Origin: Deltaproteobacteria bacterium UBA4427
GTDB taxonomy: Bacteria; Myxococcota_A; UBA9160; UBA4427
NCBI GenBank assembly: GCA_002390675.1
Contig: DGPZ01000181.1
Span: 16,753 to 80,752 of the forward strand
Direction of reading: 5' to 3'
DNA: 64,000 bases
Part shown: positions 26,229-35,656 of the stretch, in pieces
Numbering within the stretch: position 1 is the stretch's first letter
Layout of the letters: the number at the start of each line of letters is the position of its first letter
Translations under genes and position numbers: made by a program
The notes under the pieces: model-generated
Database searches by the model: none
The model's input: only the letters and a program-made list of their open reading frames with translations
What the model was told of the DNA's origin: nothing

Positions 26229-27467
26229 ATGTCCAAGAAGGATGAGCTGATCGTGGGGCTCGATATAGGGACCACAAAAATCTGCGCAATTGTCGCAGAG
26301 GAGACGGAGAGTGGAATCGACATCGTCGGCATAGGGACGCACCCGAGCCGAGGACTTCGAAAGGGGGTTGTTGTCGACATTGAAGCGACCGTCGATTCCA
26401 TCAAGCGTGCGGTCGAAGAGGCCGAGTTGATGGCGGACTGCGAGATCACGTCGGTCTATGCAGGCGTGGCAGGAGGCCACATTCGTGCCTTCAACTCCCA
26501 CGGTGTTGTGGCGGTGAAGGACTCGGAAGTGCGTGACGGAGACGTCAAGCGCGTGATCGATGCAGCAAAGGCCGTCGCAATCCCGATGGACCGCGAGGTG
26601 ATCCACGTGATCCCTCAAGAGTTTATCGTCGATGACCAGGACGGGATCCGGGAACCCCTCGGCATGAGCGGGGTCAGGCTTGAAGCCAAGATCCATATCG
26701 TGACCGCGGCGGTGACCAGCGCCCAAAACATTGTGAAATGTTGCAATAAGGCCGGCCTGAATGTGATGGACATCGTGCTCGAGCCCCTCGCCAGCGCGGC
26801 CGCGGTGCTGGCAGACGATGAACGGGACCTCGGGGTGTGCATGATCGACATCGGCGGCGGCACGACGGATATCGCCGTCTTCGCAGACGGGTCGATCAAG
26901 AACACTTCCGTGCTCGGAATCGGTGGCTATCACTTCACCAACGACATCGCCGTCGGTTTACGAACGCCGTTTGATGAAGCGGAACGCATCAAAAAGAAGT
27001 TCGGAGTCGCATCAGCGCGATATCTGGGCTCTGACGACGTGATCAGCGTGCCTTCGGTCGGTGGACGAAAACCTCGGGACGTCTCTCGGAAGACACTCTG
27101 CGAAATCATCGAACCTCGGGCCGAGGAAATCCTATCGCTTGCGCGACAGGAACTGCATCGGGCCGAATTAATCGACAAGATCCCCTCCGGCGTCGTGCTG
27201 ACAGGGGGTGCTTCGGCCCTTTCGGGAATTGCGGAGCTCGCGGAAGAGATTTTCGAAGCCCCGGTCCGCCAAGGTCTTCCTTCTTCTATAGGTGGACTAC
27301 AGGACGTGGTTCGAAGCCCTATGTACTCGACCGGTGTTGGTTTGGTGCTCTTCGGGCTCGACCAGCAACGTTCGAATCGTAGTAGTCGCTTCCGGATTCG
27401 AGACGAATCGATCTTCGGCCGGGTGAAACAACGCATGCGAGACTGGTTCTATGCAGAGTTCGACTGA
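26229..27467 (+). CDS. ftsA: cell division protein FtsA
   Basis: The 412-aa actin-like ATPase tethers FtsZ to the membrane. The phosphate-1 motif G-L-D-I-G-T-T-K, the SHS2/1C insertion, the phosphate-2 motif I-D-I-G-G-G-T-T-D and the adenosine motif V-L-T-G-G-A-S-A are in order. The C-terminus (VKQRMRDWFYAEF) is an amphipathic membrane-targeting helix. GGAGGG lies 6 bases before the ATG. A 162-bp gap separates it from ftsZ. Confidence 0.95.
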   Translation: MSKKDELIVGLDIGTTKICAIVAEETESGIDIVGIGTHPSRGLRKGVVVDIEATVDSIKRAVEEAELMADCEITSVYAGVAGGHIRAFNSHGVVAVKDSEVRDGDVKRVIDAAKAVAIPMDREVIHVIPQEFIVDDQDGIREPLGMSGVRLEAKIHIVTAAVTSAQNIVKCCNKAGLNVMDIVLEPLASAAAVLADDERDLGVCMIDIGGGTTDIAVFADGSIKNTSVLGIGGYHFTNDIAVGLRTPFDEAERIKKKFGVASARYLGSDDVISVPSVGGRKPRDVSRKTLCEIIEPRAEEILSLARQELHRAELIDKIPSGVVLTGGASALSGIAELAEEIFEAPVRQGLPSSIGGLQDVVRSPMYSTGVGLVLFGLDQQRSNRSSRFRIRDESIFGRVKQRMRDWFYAEFD

Positions 27468-27552
27468 GACACTGGGCAGCCTCTTTCCGGGTCAATGTCC
27501 ACCGTGAGCAAAACTATTCCCGGAAGATCAACAAGAAAAGCCTGGATCATTC

Positions 27553-27586
27553 ATTCATGAATCAGGACAAATTCCACCAAAAGGTG
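27553..27586 (+). promoter_or_regulatory. two short palindromes upstream of ftsZ
   Basis: The ftsA-ftsZ gap contains a perfect 10-bp palindrome ATTCATGAAT (27553-27562) and a hairpin-forming CACC-AAAA-GGTG (27575-27586), 43-77 bp before the ftsZ start. The gap is AT-richer than the flanking genes. A separate ftsZ promoter or operator here would be normal for bacteria, but I cannot assign -10/-35 boxes with confidence. Confidence 0.3.
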
Positions 27587-27629
27587 TTACATTCCGAACT
27601 GCTGCCAAGCATCGTCGGGGGGTGAAAGC

Positions 27630-29054
27630 ATGGCTAAGAAAACTAACGATCGTTCAAAATCTGAAAACACGTCGAACTCATGCGGTTCAGATGGCGTGGA
27701 CCTACTTGAACTCGGACCGGAAGACGGTCAGGAACTACTCGAGTTCGAGGGAAGCTCACACCAAGAGGCCATTATTAAGGTCATTGGTGTTGGCGGTGGC
27801 GGTGGGAACGCTCTGAATACCATGATCCAGTCGGGTCTTGGTGGCGTCGATTTCATCGCTGCAAACACGGATGCGCAAGCGCTCTCGCATAACCTGGCTC
27901 CGACTAAGGTCCAGCTAGGAGCGGAGATCACGCGTGGCCTTGGTTGTGGTGCGAACCCGGATCGCGGACGCGCTTCGGCGCTCGAAGCCCGCGACCGATT
28001 GCGCGAGCTTCTCGAAGGCTCGGACATGGTCTTCGTGACCGCCGGTATGGGGGGTGGCACCGGAACCGGTGCGGCGCCTATCGTGGCGGAAGTCGCGCGG
28101 GAAGTCGGAGCGCTGACTGTTGGCGTTGTGACTAAGCCGTTCCCGTTCGAGGGTCGTGTGCGCATGAAGCACGCGGGTCACGGACTCGACGAGCTTCACG
28201 GTGTTGTCGATACGCTGATCACGATTCCGAACCAGCGCCTCCTTGCCCTCGCCGGTAAGGGCACCGCGATGAAGGATGCCTTTTCCATTGCGGATCAGGT
28301 GTTGCTCAACGCAGTGCGTGGCATCTCGGACTTGATCACGGTCCATGGCCTGATCAACCTCGACTTCGCCGACGTTCGTACGGTGATGAACGAGGCGGGT
28401 GTCGCGCTCATGGGCACAGGCACCGGGCGCGGTGATACGCGCGCGATGGATGCGGCAGCCGCAGCCATCTCGAGCCCGTTGCTCGAGGATCTCTCGATCG
28501 AGGGTGCACGTGGCGTGCTGATAAACATCACGGGTGGTTCGGAAATGACACTCTTCGAGGTCAACGAGGCTTCCTCTTTGGTCCACGAAGCAGCACACGA
28601 AGATGCCAACATCATCGTGGGTGCGGTCATCGACGATCAGCTCGGCGAAGACGAACTGCGCGTAACCGTGATTGCTACGGGACTCGACAGCGCGGACGCT
28701 CGACGAACTCCGCCGGCCCCGCGGCCGCCGGAGCCTCGCATGCGCGTCCCGGATCCACAGGCGGAGATCGAGCGCGAACGCGCGATGGTCGATGCGCCTA
28801 ACGTGACGCCGATTCGCGACCCAGAGCCGATGCCGGCACATGCTTCGGCAGAGATGGAAGAACAGCCTCCCGCTCAGCAGCAGCAGGTGGCCGCCTCTGG
28901 CGGACAAGCGGCAGAGGATATGGCGCAAGACGGACTCGGTTTCGCATCGCCCTTCGAGGACGAACTCGACACACCCGCGTTCCTACGAAAGCGGACCACG
29001 GGAAGTGATGACCGAGACGTCCCGCCGTTTATGCGGCGAGGCGGCAGCGAATAA
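27630..29054 (+). CDS. ftsZ: cell division GTPase FtsZ with N-terminal extension and doubled C-terminal peptide
   Basis: The 474-aa protein carries the tubulin signature G-G-G-T-G-T-G-A at 141-148 and the T7 loop N-L-D-F-A-D around 243-248. The GTPase core begins only at about residue 47; before it lies an acidic Ser/Asn/Glu-rich extension. After a Pro/Glu/Gln-rich linker (about 355-440) the C-terminus has D-T-P-A-F-L-R-K-R (447-455) and then D-V-P-P-F-M-R-R (463-470). Each resembles the single conserved peptide that binds FtsA, ZipA and other partners. GGGGGG precedes the ATG. The gene ends the operon, just before a strong terminator. Confidence 0.96.
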   Translation: MAKKTNDRSKSENTSNSCGSDGVDLLELGPEDGQELLEFEGSSHQEAIIKVIGVGGGGGNALNTMIQSGLGGVDFIAANTDAQALSHNLAPTKVQLGAEITRGLGCGANPDRGRASALEARDRLRELLEGSDMVFVTAGMGGGTGTGAAPIVAEVAREVGALTVGVVTKPFPFEGRVRMKHAGHGLDELHGVVDTLITIPNQRLLALAGKGTAMKDAFSIADQVLLNAVRGISDLITVHGLINLDFADVRTVMNEAGVALMGTGTGRGDTRAMDAAAAAISSPLLEDLSIEGARGVLINITGGSEMTLFEVNEASSLVHEAAHEDANIIVGAVIDDQLGEDELRVTVIATGLDSADARRTPPAPRPPEPRMRVPDPQAEIERERAMVDAPNVTPIRDPEPMPAHASAEMEEQPPAQQQQVAASGGQAAEDMAQDGLGFASPFEDELDTPAFLRKRTTGSDDRDVPPFMRRGGSE

Positions 29055-29078
29055 CGCTCAGCTAGGCAGCCAAAAGTG

Positions 29079-29111
29079 AAACGGCCCCCTCAGAACTGAG
29101 GGGGCCGTTTT
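29079..29111 (+). terminator. bidirectional intrinsic terminator after ftsZ
   Basis: A 15-base inverted repeat (AAACGGCCCCCTCAG with CTGAGGGGGCCGTTT) folds into a GC-rich stem with a small loop, followed by TTTT on the plus strand. On the minus strand the flanking A-rich sequence supplies a U-run, so it can also end the converging HAD/phosphotransferase transcript. Confidence 0.9.
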
Positions 29112-29141
29112 GCATCTGGGAGCTGACTCCGCCGCAAAGCC

Positions 29142-29801
29142 TCAGCCGTGAATCCACAGCGCAAGATCCCGGGGTGATTCCGCGAACTGTTCTGTGCCTG
29201 CCTCACGAAGCTCCGGTTCATCGCCGTATCCGTAGAGCACACCCAGGAACGCCATGCCGTTACGCGAGGCGCCCACTGCATCTGCCCCGCGATCGCCGAC
29301 CATCATCGAGGCGCTTGCATTCACGCCAGTCTTTTCGAGTGCGTAACCGAGCAAATCCCGCTTGTCCGAGCGTGTTCCGTCTAGCTCCGACCCAAAGGTT
29401 CCGTCCAAATACTTCGTGAGATCGAAGTGATCAAGGATCCGTTCGACAAAGACAAGCGGCTTACTCGAAGCAACAAATAGTCGGCGACCCTGCGACTGAG
29501 CCTCTGCTAACACCTCAGGAATGCCATCGTAGACCTCGTTTTCGAAGAGCCCGACATCTCCGAAACGCTCTCGGTAAAGCTTCACTCCTCGCGGCGCCTG
29601 TTCTGCGCCAACGAGCTTCTCGAAATTCGAGAGTAAAGGCGGACCGATACACCACTCGAGCTCGTCCTTAGTCGGCACCGGCGCATCGAGCCGTTCGAGT
29701 GCGTACTGGATGCATCCCGTAATCCCGGGTTTGGGATCAGTCAGGGTGCCGTCGAGGTCAAAAAAGACGTTCTCCTTTGTGCTCACCGAGCATCTCATCA
29801 A
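29142..29801 (-). CDS. HAD-superfamily hydrolase, phosphoglycolate-phosphatase-like
   Basis: The 219-aa protein has HAD motif I F-F-D-L-D-G-T-L-T-D near residue 13, motif II V-A-S-S-K-P near 110, and motif III/IV in M-V-G-D-R-G-A-D. A helical cap (C1 type) lies between I and II. Subfamily IA members include phosphoglycolate phosphatase and 5'-nucleotidases. The start overlaps the upstream phosphotransferase stop by 4 bp, which supports the ATG at 29801 and coupled translation. Substrate unknown. Confidence 0.85.
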   Translation of the reverse strand: MMRCSVSTKENVFFDLDGTLTDPKPGITGCIQYALERLDAPVPTKDELEWCIGPPLLSNFEKLVGAEQAPRGVKLYRERFGDVGLFENEVYDGIPEVLAEAQSQGRRLFVASSKPLVFVERILDHFDLTKYLDGTFGSELDGTRSDKRDLLGYALEKTGVNASASMMVGDRGADAVGASRNGMAFLGVLYGYGDEPELREAGTEQFAESPRDLALWIHG

Positions 29802-31171
29802 CGAAGCGGAGACAATTCCGCACCCTCACACATTCCGAGCGCCCCTTCCATCAGCATCTCTTCCCGCTTCGCATGGCGATAGAAATACCTAACAAACGCC
29901 TCATCTCGCTCTGGCCCCGAATCGAGCACCAATTGATGCATAGCTCGATGCCCCTCTTTAACACTCGCAGGCCTCTTCCCTAACAACTCGCCCATATCAT
30001 CAAGTTCCTGATCGTCAAAGGCGAGTCCCAAGCGATCCCCATGCTGTAGATGCCGCGCAAGACGCGAAGAGAACCACATGCGGTTCTTGAGGAACGAATT
30101 CTCGATCGCCGGCGACTGTTCCTCTTCGAGGTTCTCGATCAGCATGTCGTAATAGTGCGAGAACCGGGTCTCGCGGGGCGCTGGAAGATCAACATCTTCT
30201 AGTTCGACGCCTGTCGCCTCCGCGAGGGACTGCGCCGTTGTCCTTAGATAGAAGACATGCTGCGCGATCCACTCCGCGTGCTCAGTCCCAGCGTGCAAGT
30301 TCTCCATCACCGGCGCGAGCGCCATCGGGACAAGGGCCTGCGTCTTCACGTTATAGAACGTGAGCGTATCAAAATCGATCTCGCGACCGGAGATTTCCGA
30401 ATAGCGCCGAAGCCGCTCGGCGAAGCGGTCGACCGGAGTGTAAAGGTCACGGGAGCGGATACATGCGATGTCTGTCATCGGATCTGAGATATGCGCGAGT
30501 TCAAAGTCGACGAGCGCAGTCACCCTGCCCTTGTCGAAGAGTAGGTTTCCCGGACCCGTATCGCCCTGGCATAACACTGGCTCGACATTTTTCCGAGGCA
30601 CGTTTCGCCGCAACCACTGACACGCGAAGGTGAGGAGCGGAACCGGCTCGCGCACGCCCGCTTCGTAGGTCGATTGCCAGACGTCCAGATCGTTAAGCGC
30701 GACTTCCTCTGGTGACTTAGGAATCGTGACGTCAGCGTTTTCGAAATGTGAGATATCAACGCTATGCAGCTGCGCCAAGACCTCTAAAAAGTGCTCCATG
30801 ATCGAGTCTCGCTCGGATTGATCCGTCACGAGGTTGAAGTTGTCTTCGCCGACTATATGACCGAGGACTGCGGCTTGCGGGTCCTCGTGAAACGCGAGGA
30901 CACAAGGGACGGGGACACCCTGCTTATGAAGCACGTCCAGAATCTTTGCCTCGCGCGCCGTGGAATAAATCTTTACGTAGGAAAATGAGTCGTCCCGCGT
31001 TCCACGTACATAGGTCTTTACCTCTTGGCCATCGACCTCGAGGTCCACGAACCACGCATAGCGCCCGCCAGACTCTCGCCCCTGGCGTGCGCGTCGAATG
31101 ATCTTGCCGCCGAGCTCGCCCTCTATCCAGGGAAAGATGGGCTCCCAACGCTCAAGATGTTCGTCGCTCAT
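29798..31171 (-). CDS. APH/choline-kinase-fold phosphotransferase
   Basis: The 457-aa protein has the aminoglycoside-phosphotransferase/ACAD10-type kinase fold: the catalytic loop C-Q-G-D-T-G-P-G-N-L-L-F and the metal-binding V-D-F-E-L-A-H-I-S-D-P-M-T-D. In standard members the loop is H-x-D-x-x-x-x-N; here the first position is Gln, but Asp and Asn are kept. About 100 residues after the kinase domain are helical and family-specific. It is the first gene of a two-gene minus-strand operon with the HAD hydrolase. Phosphorylation of a hydroxylated small molecule or acyl-CoA is possible; antibiotic resistance is not implied. Confidence 0.8.
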   Translation of the reverse strand: MSDEHLERWEPIFPWIEGELGGKIIRRARQGRESGGRYAWFVDLEVDGQEVKTYVRGTRDDSFSYVKIYSTAREAKILDVLHKQGVPVPCVLAFHEDPQAAVLGHIVGEDNFNLVTDQSERDSIMEHFLEVLAQLHSVDISHFENADVTIPKSPEEVALNDLDVWQSTYEAGVREPVPLLTFACQWLRRNVPRKNVEPVLCQGDTGPGNLLFDKGRVTALVDFELAHISDPMTDIACIRSRDLYTPVDRFAERLRRYSEISGREIDFDTLTFYNVKTQALVPMALAPVMENLHAGTEHAEWIAQHVFYLRTTAQSLAEATGVELEDVDLPAPRETRFSHYYDMLIENLEEEQSPAIENSFLKNRMWFSSRLARHLQHGDRLGLAFDDQELDDMGELLGKRPASVKEGHRAMHQLVLDSGPERDEAFVRYFYRHAKREEMLMEGALGMCEGAELSPLR

Positions 31172-31477
31172 CTGCTCTCCAATCTCCTGGCCGTCCGGTC
31201 ATCCGGGGCTAGTTCGACACTCGCGCAGCTCGCTCGGGCGCGCCATTCTCGATCGACACGAAAAACATGGAACTAGACTTAAATGGCTTCCAGATCCCTT
31301 GACCCAACTACCTCGCAGAGCCGAGACGAAGCCTCTATGATGCGGCGCTGGCTGAGCGAGCCATTGCTCGCCCCATGACGCCACTCCTCACCGGCGGGTT
31401 CATATTCGCAGCCGGCACCATCTTCTCCGGCGCCTTCATAATTCCCCGCCGCCATCCCTCAGCCGAGATTCCAGCAG
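31172..31477. other. divergent intergenic region
   Basis: This 306-bp stretch lies between the phosphotransferase start and the DUF5916 gene and should hold two outward promoters. A short open frame from 31375 (M-T-P-L-L-T-G-G..) runs into the next gene in another frame and loses protein-like composition there, so I do not call it. No operator-like repeat is obvious. Confidence 0.4.
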
Positions 31478-33814
31478 ATGCATTCCTTCATTCGCGATCC
31501 GCGCGCAAACCGGCGCCTCGTGGCCGCAGATTCCCGCTCGCTAAATGCGCTCTTCTTGTTCGTCGCCTTCGCCAGTCTGATTTTAAGCTTTGCAGGCCCC
31601 ACGCTTGCAGCCGATGGACCTACCGACACCGCTAACGCCACGCCAGAAAACGCGGCCGATCAGGCCCCCAGGGTCACCCTCGGCTGGACGGACACGCCCC
31701 CCGAACTCGACGGTGTGATGGACGAGGAAGCTTGGCTCGCCGGTGGCCTCATTACAGATCTCCGGCAAGTGCTCCCCAATTCGGGAGCGCCCCCGAGCCA
31801 GCGAACCGAGATCCGCGTGCTCACCGACGGCGACACGCTCTTCATCGGCTTCCGCTGCTACGACACTAATCCAGAGGAGATTGTTCACAATCGTATGCAA
31901 AGGGACACGTTCCCCTACTACGACGATCGCGTCGGCATCACGCTAGACACCTTCTATAGTCGGCGGAACGGCTATTTCTTCGGTACGAACCCGAACGCTA
32001 TGCGACACGATGTGTTGCTGGAAGCCGAAAACTTCGAAGTCAGCTGGGACACGATCTGGTATGTCGAAACGTCCATCGACTCGGAAGGATGGACCGCGGA
32101 AGTCGCGATTCCCTTCTCATCTATCGGCTTCGATCCCGAAAGCGAAAAATGGGGCATCAACTTCGAACGCGGTATTCGGCGAAACGATGAGGATCTCAGA
32201 TGGTCCAATCATGATGCGCATAACAATGTCGCAGCGATGGGCGTCGCTGGAACTCTGGAAGGCGTAAAAAATCTGAACCAGGGCCTGGGCTTCGAACTCA
32301 CGCCCGGCCTTACGGTTCGACGGGTCGATGGACAGAAGACCGAGCGCTTCGAAGCGGATCCCACCTTCGATGGCTTCTACAAGGTTCTGCCTTCGGTGAC
32401 CGCGGCGGTTACGGCCAACACCGACTTCGGCCAGGTCGAGTCGGACGATATTCAGATCAACGATGACCGCTTCGCTCTCTTCTTTCCGGAGAAGCGCGAC
32501 TTCTTTCTCGAAGACGGACTGATCTTCGATTTTGGCGACATCAGTCAGAACGGTCGCCCCTTCTTCTCCCGACGCATCGGCTTCAATCCTGGAGGCCCCG
32601 TCCGGATTCAGGGCGGCGGCAAGATCACGGGACGACTCGGACCTGTAAAATTCGGCGTCCTCGACACGTTCGTGGAGCAAAAGAACGGGATCGAGGACCG
32701 AAATCTCTTCGTCGGCCGCGCGGCCATGAACGTGCTCGGCGAATCAACCCTTGGCATGATCGTCACCCACGGCAATCCCGACGGAAGTCGCGCCCGAAAC
32801 CCGAGCCAAGGACCCGCTCTCGACCCTGTTACTGGAGCCGGAGGCGGTCGCGCATCAACGACGGTCGGAGCCGATTTCCTCTACCGGAACACGAATTTCC
32901 TAGGAACCGGCAAAGCAGCTCGCGCCAGCCTCTGGTGGGCCAAGAGCATCGAGTCGGGGCTCGATGGCGGTCGCAATAACGGATACGGCATTAAGCTCGA
33001 ATACCCGAACGACCGGATTAATTGGCTCGTCGGCTACGAAGAACTCCAAGAGGACTATGCGCCGCGACTGGGCTTCGTTAATCGAAACGATATTAGGCAC
33101 ACGTTCGCGTCGGGCCGTTACCGACATCGGCCGACGAGCGGCCCCTTCCGCACGATCGATCATGAGATCTTCGGCCAGATCTACGTCGACTCCGGCAACG
33201 AAATCGAGACGATCAACATGCGCTTCGTGCCGATCAAGTTCACGACCCCGATCGATGATGGATTCGATTTCCGATATCGATTCCGACACGAAGATGTTCG
33301 TTCCGCCATCCCCAACTTCGATATCCCGCGCGACAAGTACACCTTCCACGAAATCGGCGCGAGGCTGTTTACGAGCCGGAATCGACCTTTCCGACTCGAA
33401 ACCGAGGTCTGGTATGGCAGCTATTTCGACGGCACACGCACGCGCGTCGACGTCGATCTGGAATATCGCCCCTCTCATTATCTCTTCGTCGAAATCGAGT
33501 ACGAGTTCCGAGATATCAATTTGCCCAAGGCAGGATCACTCCTCATGGGAAGCCCCGATCGAAACGATCGCGACCTGCAACTCGTTCGCCTCAAATTTGA
33601 TCTCATATTTACGCCCAACATCACCTGGTCAAATTTCGTTCAGTACGACAACCGCAGCGACTCCGCTGGCCTAAACAGTCGCTTCCGCTACATCCTGCGC
33701 GATGGCCGCGAATTCTTTATTGTCTTGAATCAAGGCGTCGTGACGAACGACAATGATCTCGAATTCACGCGTACCGAAACTCTTATTAAGGGCGTCTGGA
33801 CTTTCACGTTCTAG
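31478..33814 (+). CDS. secreted CBM9/DUF5916 beta-barrel-type protein
   Basis: The 778-aa protein starts with a long n-region and a hydrophobic signal (residues 22-42) ending near T-L-A-A-D. A carbohydrate-binding family 9-like sandwich follows (about 65-235; P-P-E-L-D-G-V-M-D-E-E-A-W and W-T-A-E-V-A-I-P-F-S-S). The rest is rich in alternating aromatic/charged strands typical of an outer-membrane barrel and ends in W-T-F-T-F, a terminal-Phe signature for barrel assembly. The family often sits near hydrolases or TonB systems. Function unproven; carbohydrate or lipid handling at the surface is likely. Confidence 0.8.
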   Translation: MHSFIRDPRANRRLVAADSRSLNALFLFVAFASLILSFAGPTLAADGPTDTANATPENAADQAPRVTLGWTDTPPELDGVMDEEAWLAGGLITDLRQVLPNSGAPPSQRTEIRVLTDGDTLFIGFRCYDTNPEEIVHNRMQRDTFPYYDDRVGITLDTFYSRRNGYFFGTNPNAMRHDVLLEAENFEVSWDTIWYVETSIDSEGWTAEVAIPFSSIGFDPESEKWGINFERGIRRNDEDLRWSNHDAHNNVAAMGVAGTLEGVKNLNQGLGFELTPGLTVRRVDGQKTERFEADPTFDGFYKVLPSVTAAVTANTDFGQVESDDIQINDDRFALFFPEKRDFFLEDGLIFDFGDISQNGRPFFSRRIGFNPGGPVRIQGGGKITGRLGPVKFGVLDTFVEQKNGIEDRNLFVGRAAMNVLGESTLGMIVTHGNPDGSRARNPSQGPALDPVTGAGGGRASTTVGADFLYRNTNFLGTGKAARASLWWAKSIESGLDGGRNNGYGIKLEYPNDRINWLVGYEELQEDYAPRLGFVNRNDIRHTFASGRYRHRPTSGPFRTIDHEIFGQIYVDSGNEIETINMRFVPIKFTTPIDDGFDFRYRFRHEDVRSAIPNFDIPRDKYTFHEIGARLFTSRNRPFRLETEVWYGSYFDGTRTRVDVDLEYRPSHYLFVEIEYEFRDINLPKAGSLLMGSPDRNDRDLQLVRLKFDLIFTPNITWSNFVQYDNRSDSAGLNSRFRYILRDGREFFIVLNQGVVTNDNDLEFTRTETLIKGVWTFTF

Positions 33815-33836
33815 AAACCACTACCAGGAAAATGTT

Positions 33837-34652
33837 ATGTCCACGTCCCACGAATTGGTCCGCCAAGCCCGCCACGGTGACGTCGTTACTGTGCACTTCA
33901 ACGATCCGGGTCGCCTGAATGCCATGACACGCGATATGGGCGAAGCCTTCCGCGATACGGTCGCCGAGCTCGCTACGGACGAGTCGCTCCGTGCGGTCGT
34001 GATAACGGGTGAGGGACGCGCATTCTCAGCGGGCGGTGACCTCGTCATGCTTCAAGAGCAGGCGGATCTGGGTGCCGCCGCGCCGGGCCGAGCCTGGCGC
34101 GGGATCCGCGACACGATGAGCAGCTTCTATCGGCTCTTTCTGTCGGTTCGAGACCTGCCCTGCCCCACGATCGCGGCACTCAACGGCCATGCCATCGGCG
34201 CCGGCTTCTGCGTCGCTCTCGGCTGCGACTTCCGGTACACCGCCAATGAAGCCAAACTCGGCCTCAACTTCACCCGGCTCGGCGTTCACCCCGGAATGGC
34301 CGCCACCTGGAATCTCCCGCGACTCGTTGGCCCCGCTCTCGCTGCCGAATTGCTCTATACGAGTCGAATCATCGACGGCGAAGAGGCCCTGCGCGTCGGC
34401 CTCGCGAACCGGGCAATGCCTCGGGAATCAGTCCTGGCTGAAGCCCAGGCCACCGCCGCGGAAATCGCTGAGAACGCGCCGCTCGCGGTGCGCGCCGTCA
34501 AACAGGCTCTCCGTCGTAGCGAGTCCAGCTCGATAGAGGACCAACTGCAGTTTGAGGCGAGTGAGCAGGCCAAGCATTTCGAGTCAAAGGACGCACAGGA
34601 AGGGATCGCCGCTGTCAGAGAGAAGCGCGACCCGTCTTTTGAAGGGCGCTGA
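33837..34652 (+). CDS. enoyl-CoA hydratase/isomerase family protein
   Basis: This 271-aa crotonase has the oxyanion-hole segments A-F-S-A-G-G-D-L near residue 62 and N-G-H-A-I-G-A-G-F near 116, then L-G-L-N-F-T-R-L-G-V-H-P-G-M in place of the usual Glu-containing loop. The ATG at 33837 lies 22 bp after the DUF5916 stop; an open frame starting earlier overlaps that gene and is less likely. One catalytic Glu position of true hydratases seems to be Asn/Gly here, so isomerase or other crotonase chemistry is possible. Confidence 0.8.
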   Translation: MSTSHELVRQARHGDVVTVHFNDPGRLNAMTRDMGEAFRDTVAELATDESLRAVVITGEGRAFSAGGDLVMLQEQADLGAAAPGRAWRGIRDTMSSFYRLFLSVRDLPCPTIAALNGHAIGAGFCVALGCDFRYTANEAKLGLNFTRLGVHPGMAATWNLPRLVGPALAAELLYTSRIIDGEEALRVGLANRAMPRESVLAEAQATAAEIAENAPLAVRAVKQALRRSESSSIEDQLQFEASEQAKHFESKDAQEGIAAVREKRDPSFEGR

Positions 34653-35218
34653 TCAAGCTCTGACCGCCACAAGATCGACGAAGCGAGGTCATTTACGACG
34701 CTCGCGCCCCGCTTAATGCAGACATAACCCGCTCAACCGACACTATTTGGTGACGAACACCACAGACATCGCTTTTGGAACCATAGAAGATACGAGCGGG
34801 TCTCAAGTCCTGCGCCCATCGCTCGACAAGAGAAGTGTCGAAACGAGGTCGCCAGTCGATACCCGAGTGGTCTCCACTTGAAGCCCCGTATGACTTTGAC
34901 CCCAACTGATTCCCGGAAGGATCCCATCGTGACTCGCGCCCTGCTCAACCAGCAACTCTGGCTAACCCTGACCTACTTTGGCCTCTTGACGCTTATGGCG
35001 CGAGGCTTCGCGGCTTAATACCCGACTCGCTCGACCGCGTTCGACTCCGCTTTATCCAAGGGGACCAGCACGAGGACGCGTTCGACAGGCTTCTCTTCGG
35101 CCATCCTTCGAAACAAGGCCAGGCAGAGACTCGCTTACCCCCGCTTCACGGGTGGCGAGGGGCAGCAGAAAGCCGGACGACCCGCCGAATGAACGGCCGG
35201 CCGCCCGGAAACTCCGTG
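34653..35218. other. intergenic region with possible tiny gene
   Basis: In 566 bp I see no standard gene. The region separates the enoyl-CoA hydratase (plus) from NDP kinase (minus, converging). It contains one short hydrophobic frame listed separately. No clear terminator hairpin with T-run was found. Confidence 0.4.
34929..35018 (+). CDS. possible 29-residue hydrophobic small protein
   Basis: A GTG-initiated frame follows GGAAGGA about 8 bases upstream and encodes 29 residues with a central hydrophobic stretch (LWLTLTYFGLLTLMA) flanked by R and R-G-F-A-A. The ribosome site and single-helix composition resemble bacterial small membrane proteins. It is too short to judge by codon use, and chance is not excluded. 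Confidence 0.22.
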   Translation: MTRALLNQQLWLTLTYFGLLTLMARGFAA

Positions 35219-35656
35219 CTAGAGCGCTTCCGTAATGCCGGAGATCTCGTTGGCATTGAAGAAGTAGGATGTCTCGAGCTTCGCCGTTTCGGGCGCGTCG
35301 GATCCGTGGGTCGCATTCTGCTCGATGTCGGTGCCAAAATCGCCACGCATCGTGCCGGCGGGTGCCTCGTTCGAATTCGTCGGTCCCATCAGGTCGCGCC
35401 ACTGCTTAATCGCGCCCTCACCCTCAAGAATCATCGCGACGACGGGGCCGGACGTCATGAACGTCACGAGTTCGCCGAAGAAGGGACGTTCCTTGTGCAC
35501 TGCGTAAAAGCCCTGCGCGCCTTGCTCGGACAGCTGCATCTTCTTCATGGCAACGACCGTGAGGCCGTTCTCTTCAATACGGGCAATGATTTGACCGGCC
35601 ACCTTCTTGGCGACGGCGTCGGGCTTAATGATGGCGAAGGTGCGCTCTACGGCCAT
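35219..35656 (-). CDS. ndk: nucleoside diphosphate kinase
   Basis: This 145-aa enzyme transfers the gamma phosphate between nucleotides through a phosphohistidine. The N-terminal [10 protein letters not shown], the active-site H in N-A-T-H-G-S-D and the E-T-A segment after it are conserved. I chose the ATG at 35656, which has AGGAGA about 7 bases upstream; the frame continues upstream without family sequence. A small hairpin (CGGCC/GGCCG, 35674-35687) sits in the leader just before the ribosome site. Confidence 0.95.
   Translation of the reverse strand: MAVERTFAIIKPDAVAKKVAGQIIARIEENGLTVVAMKKMQLSEQGAQGFYAVHKERPFFGELVTFMTSGPVVAMILEGEGAIKQWRDLMGPTNSNEAPAGTMRGDFGTDIEQNATHGSDAPETAKLETSYFFNANEISGITEAL

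Noticed and set aside
26151..26933. 260-codon minus-strand open frame inside ftsA
   Set aside because: Antisense to a clear FtsA gene; composition (many His, Asp, Val) follows from mirrored codons.
27915..28928. 337-codon minus-strand open frame inside ftsZ
   Set aside because: It is wholly antisense to ftsZ, rich in Arg/His/Ala from reverse-read GC-rich codons, and has no family motif.
31375..31635. 86-codon frame starting M-T-P-L-L-T-G-G with a hydrophobic N-terminus
   Set aside because: It turns into Arg-rich noise where it overlaps the signal peptide of the DUF5916 gene in another frame.
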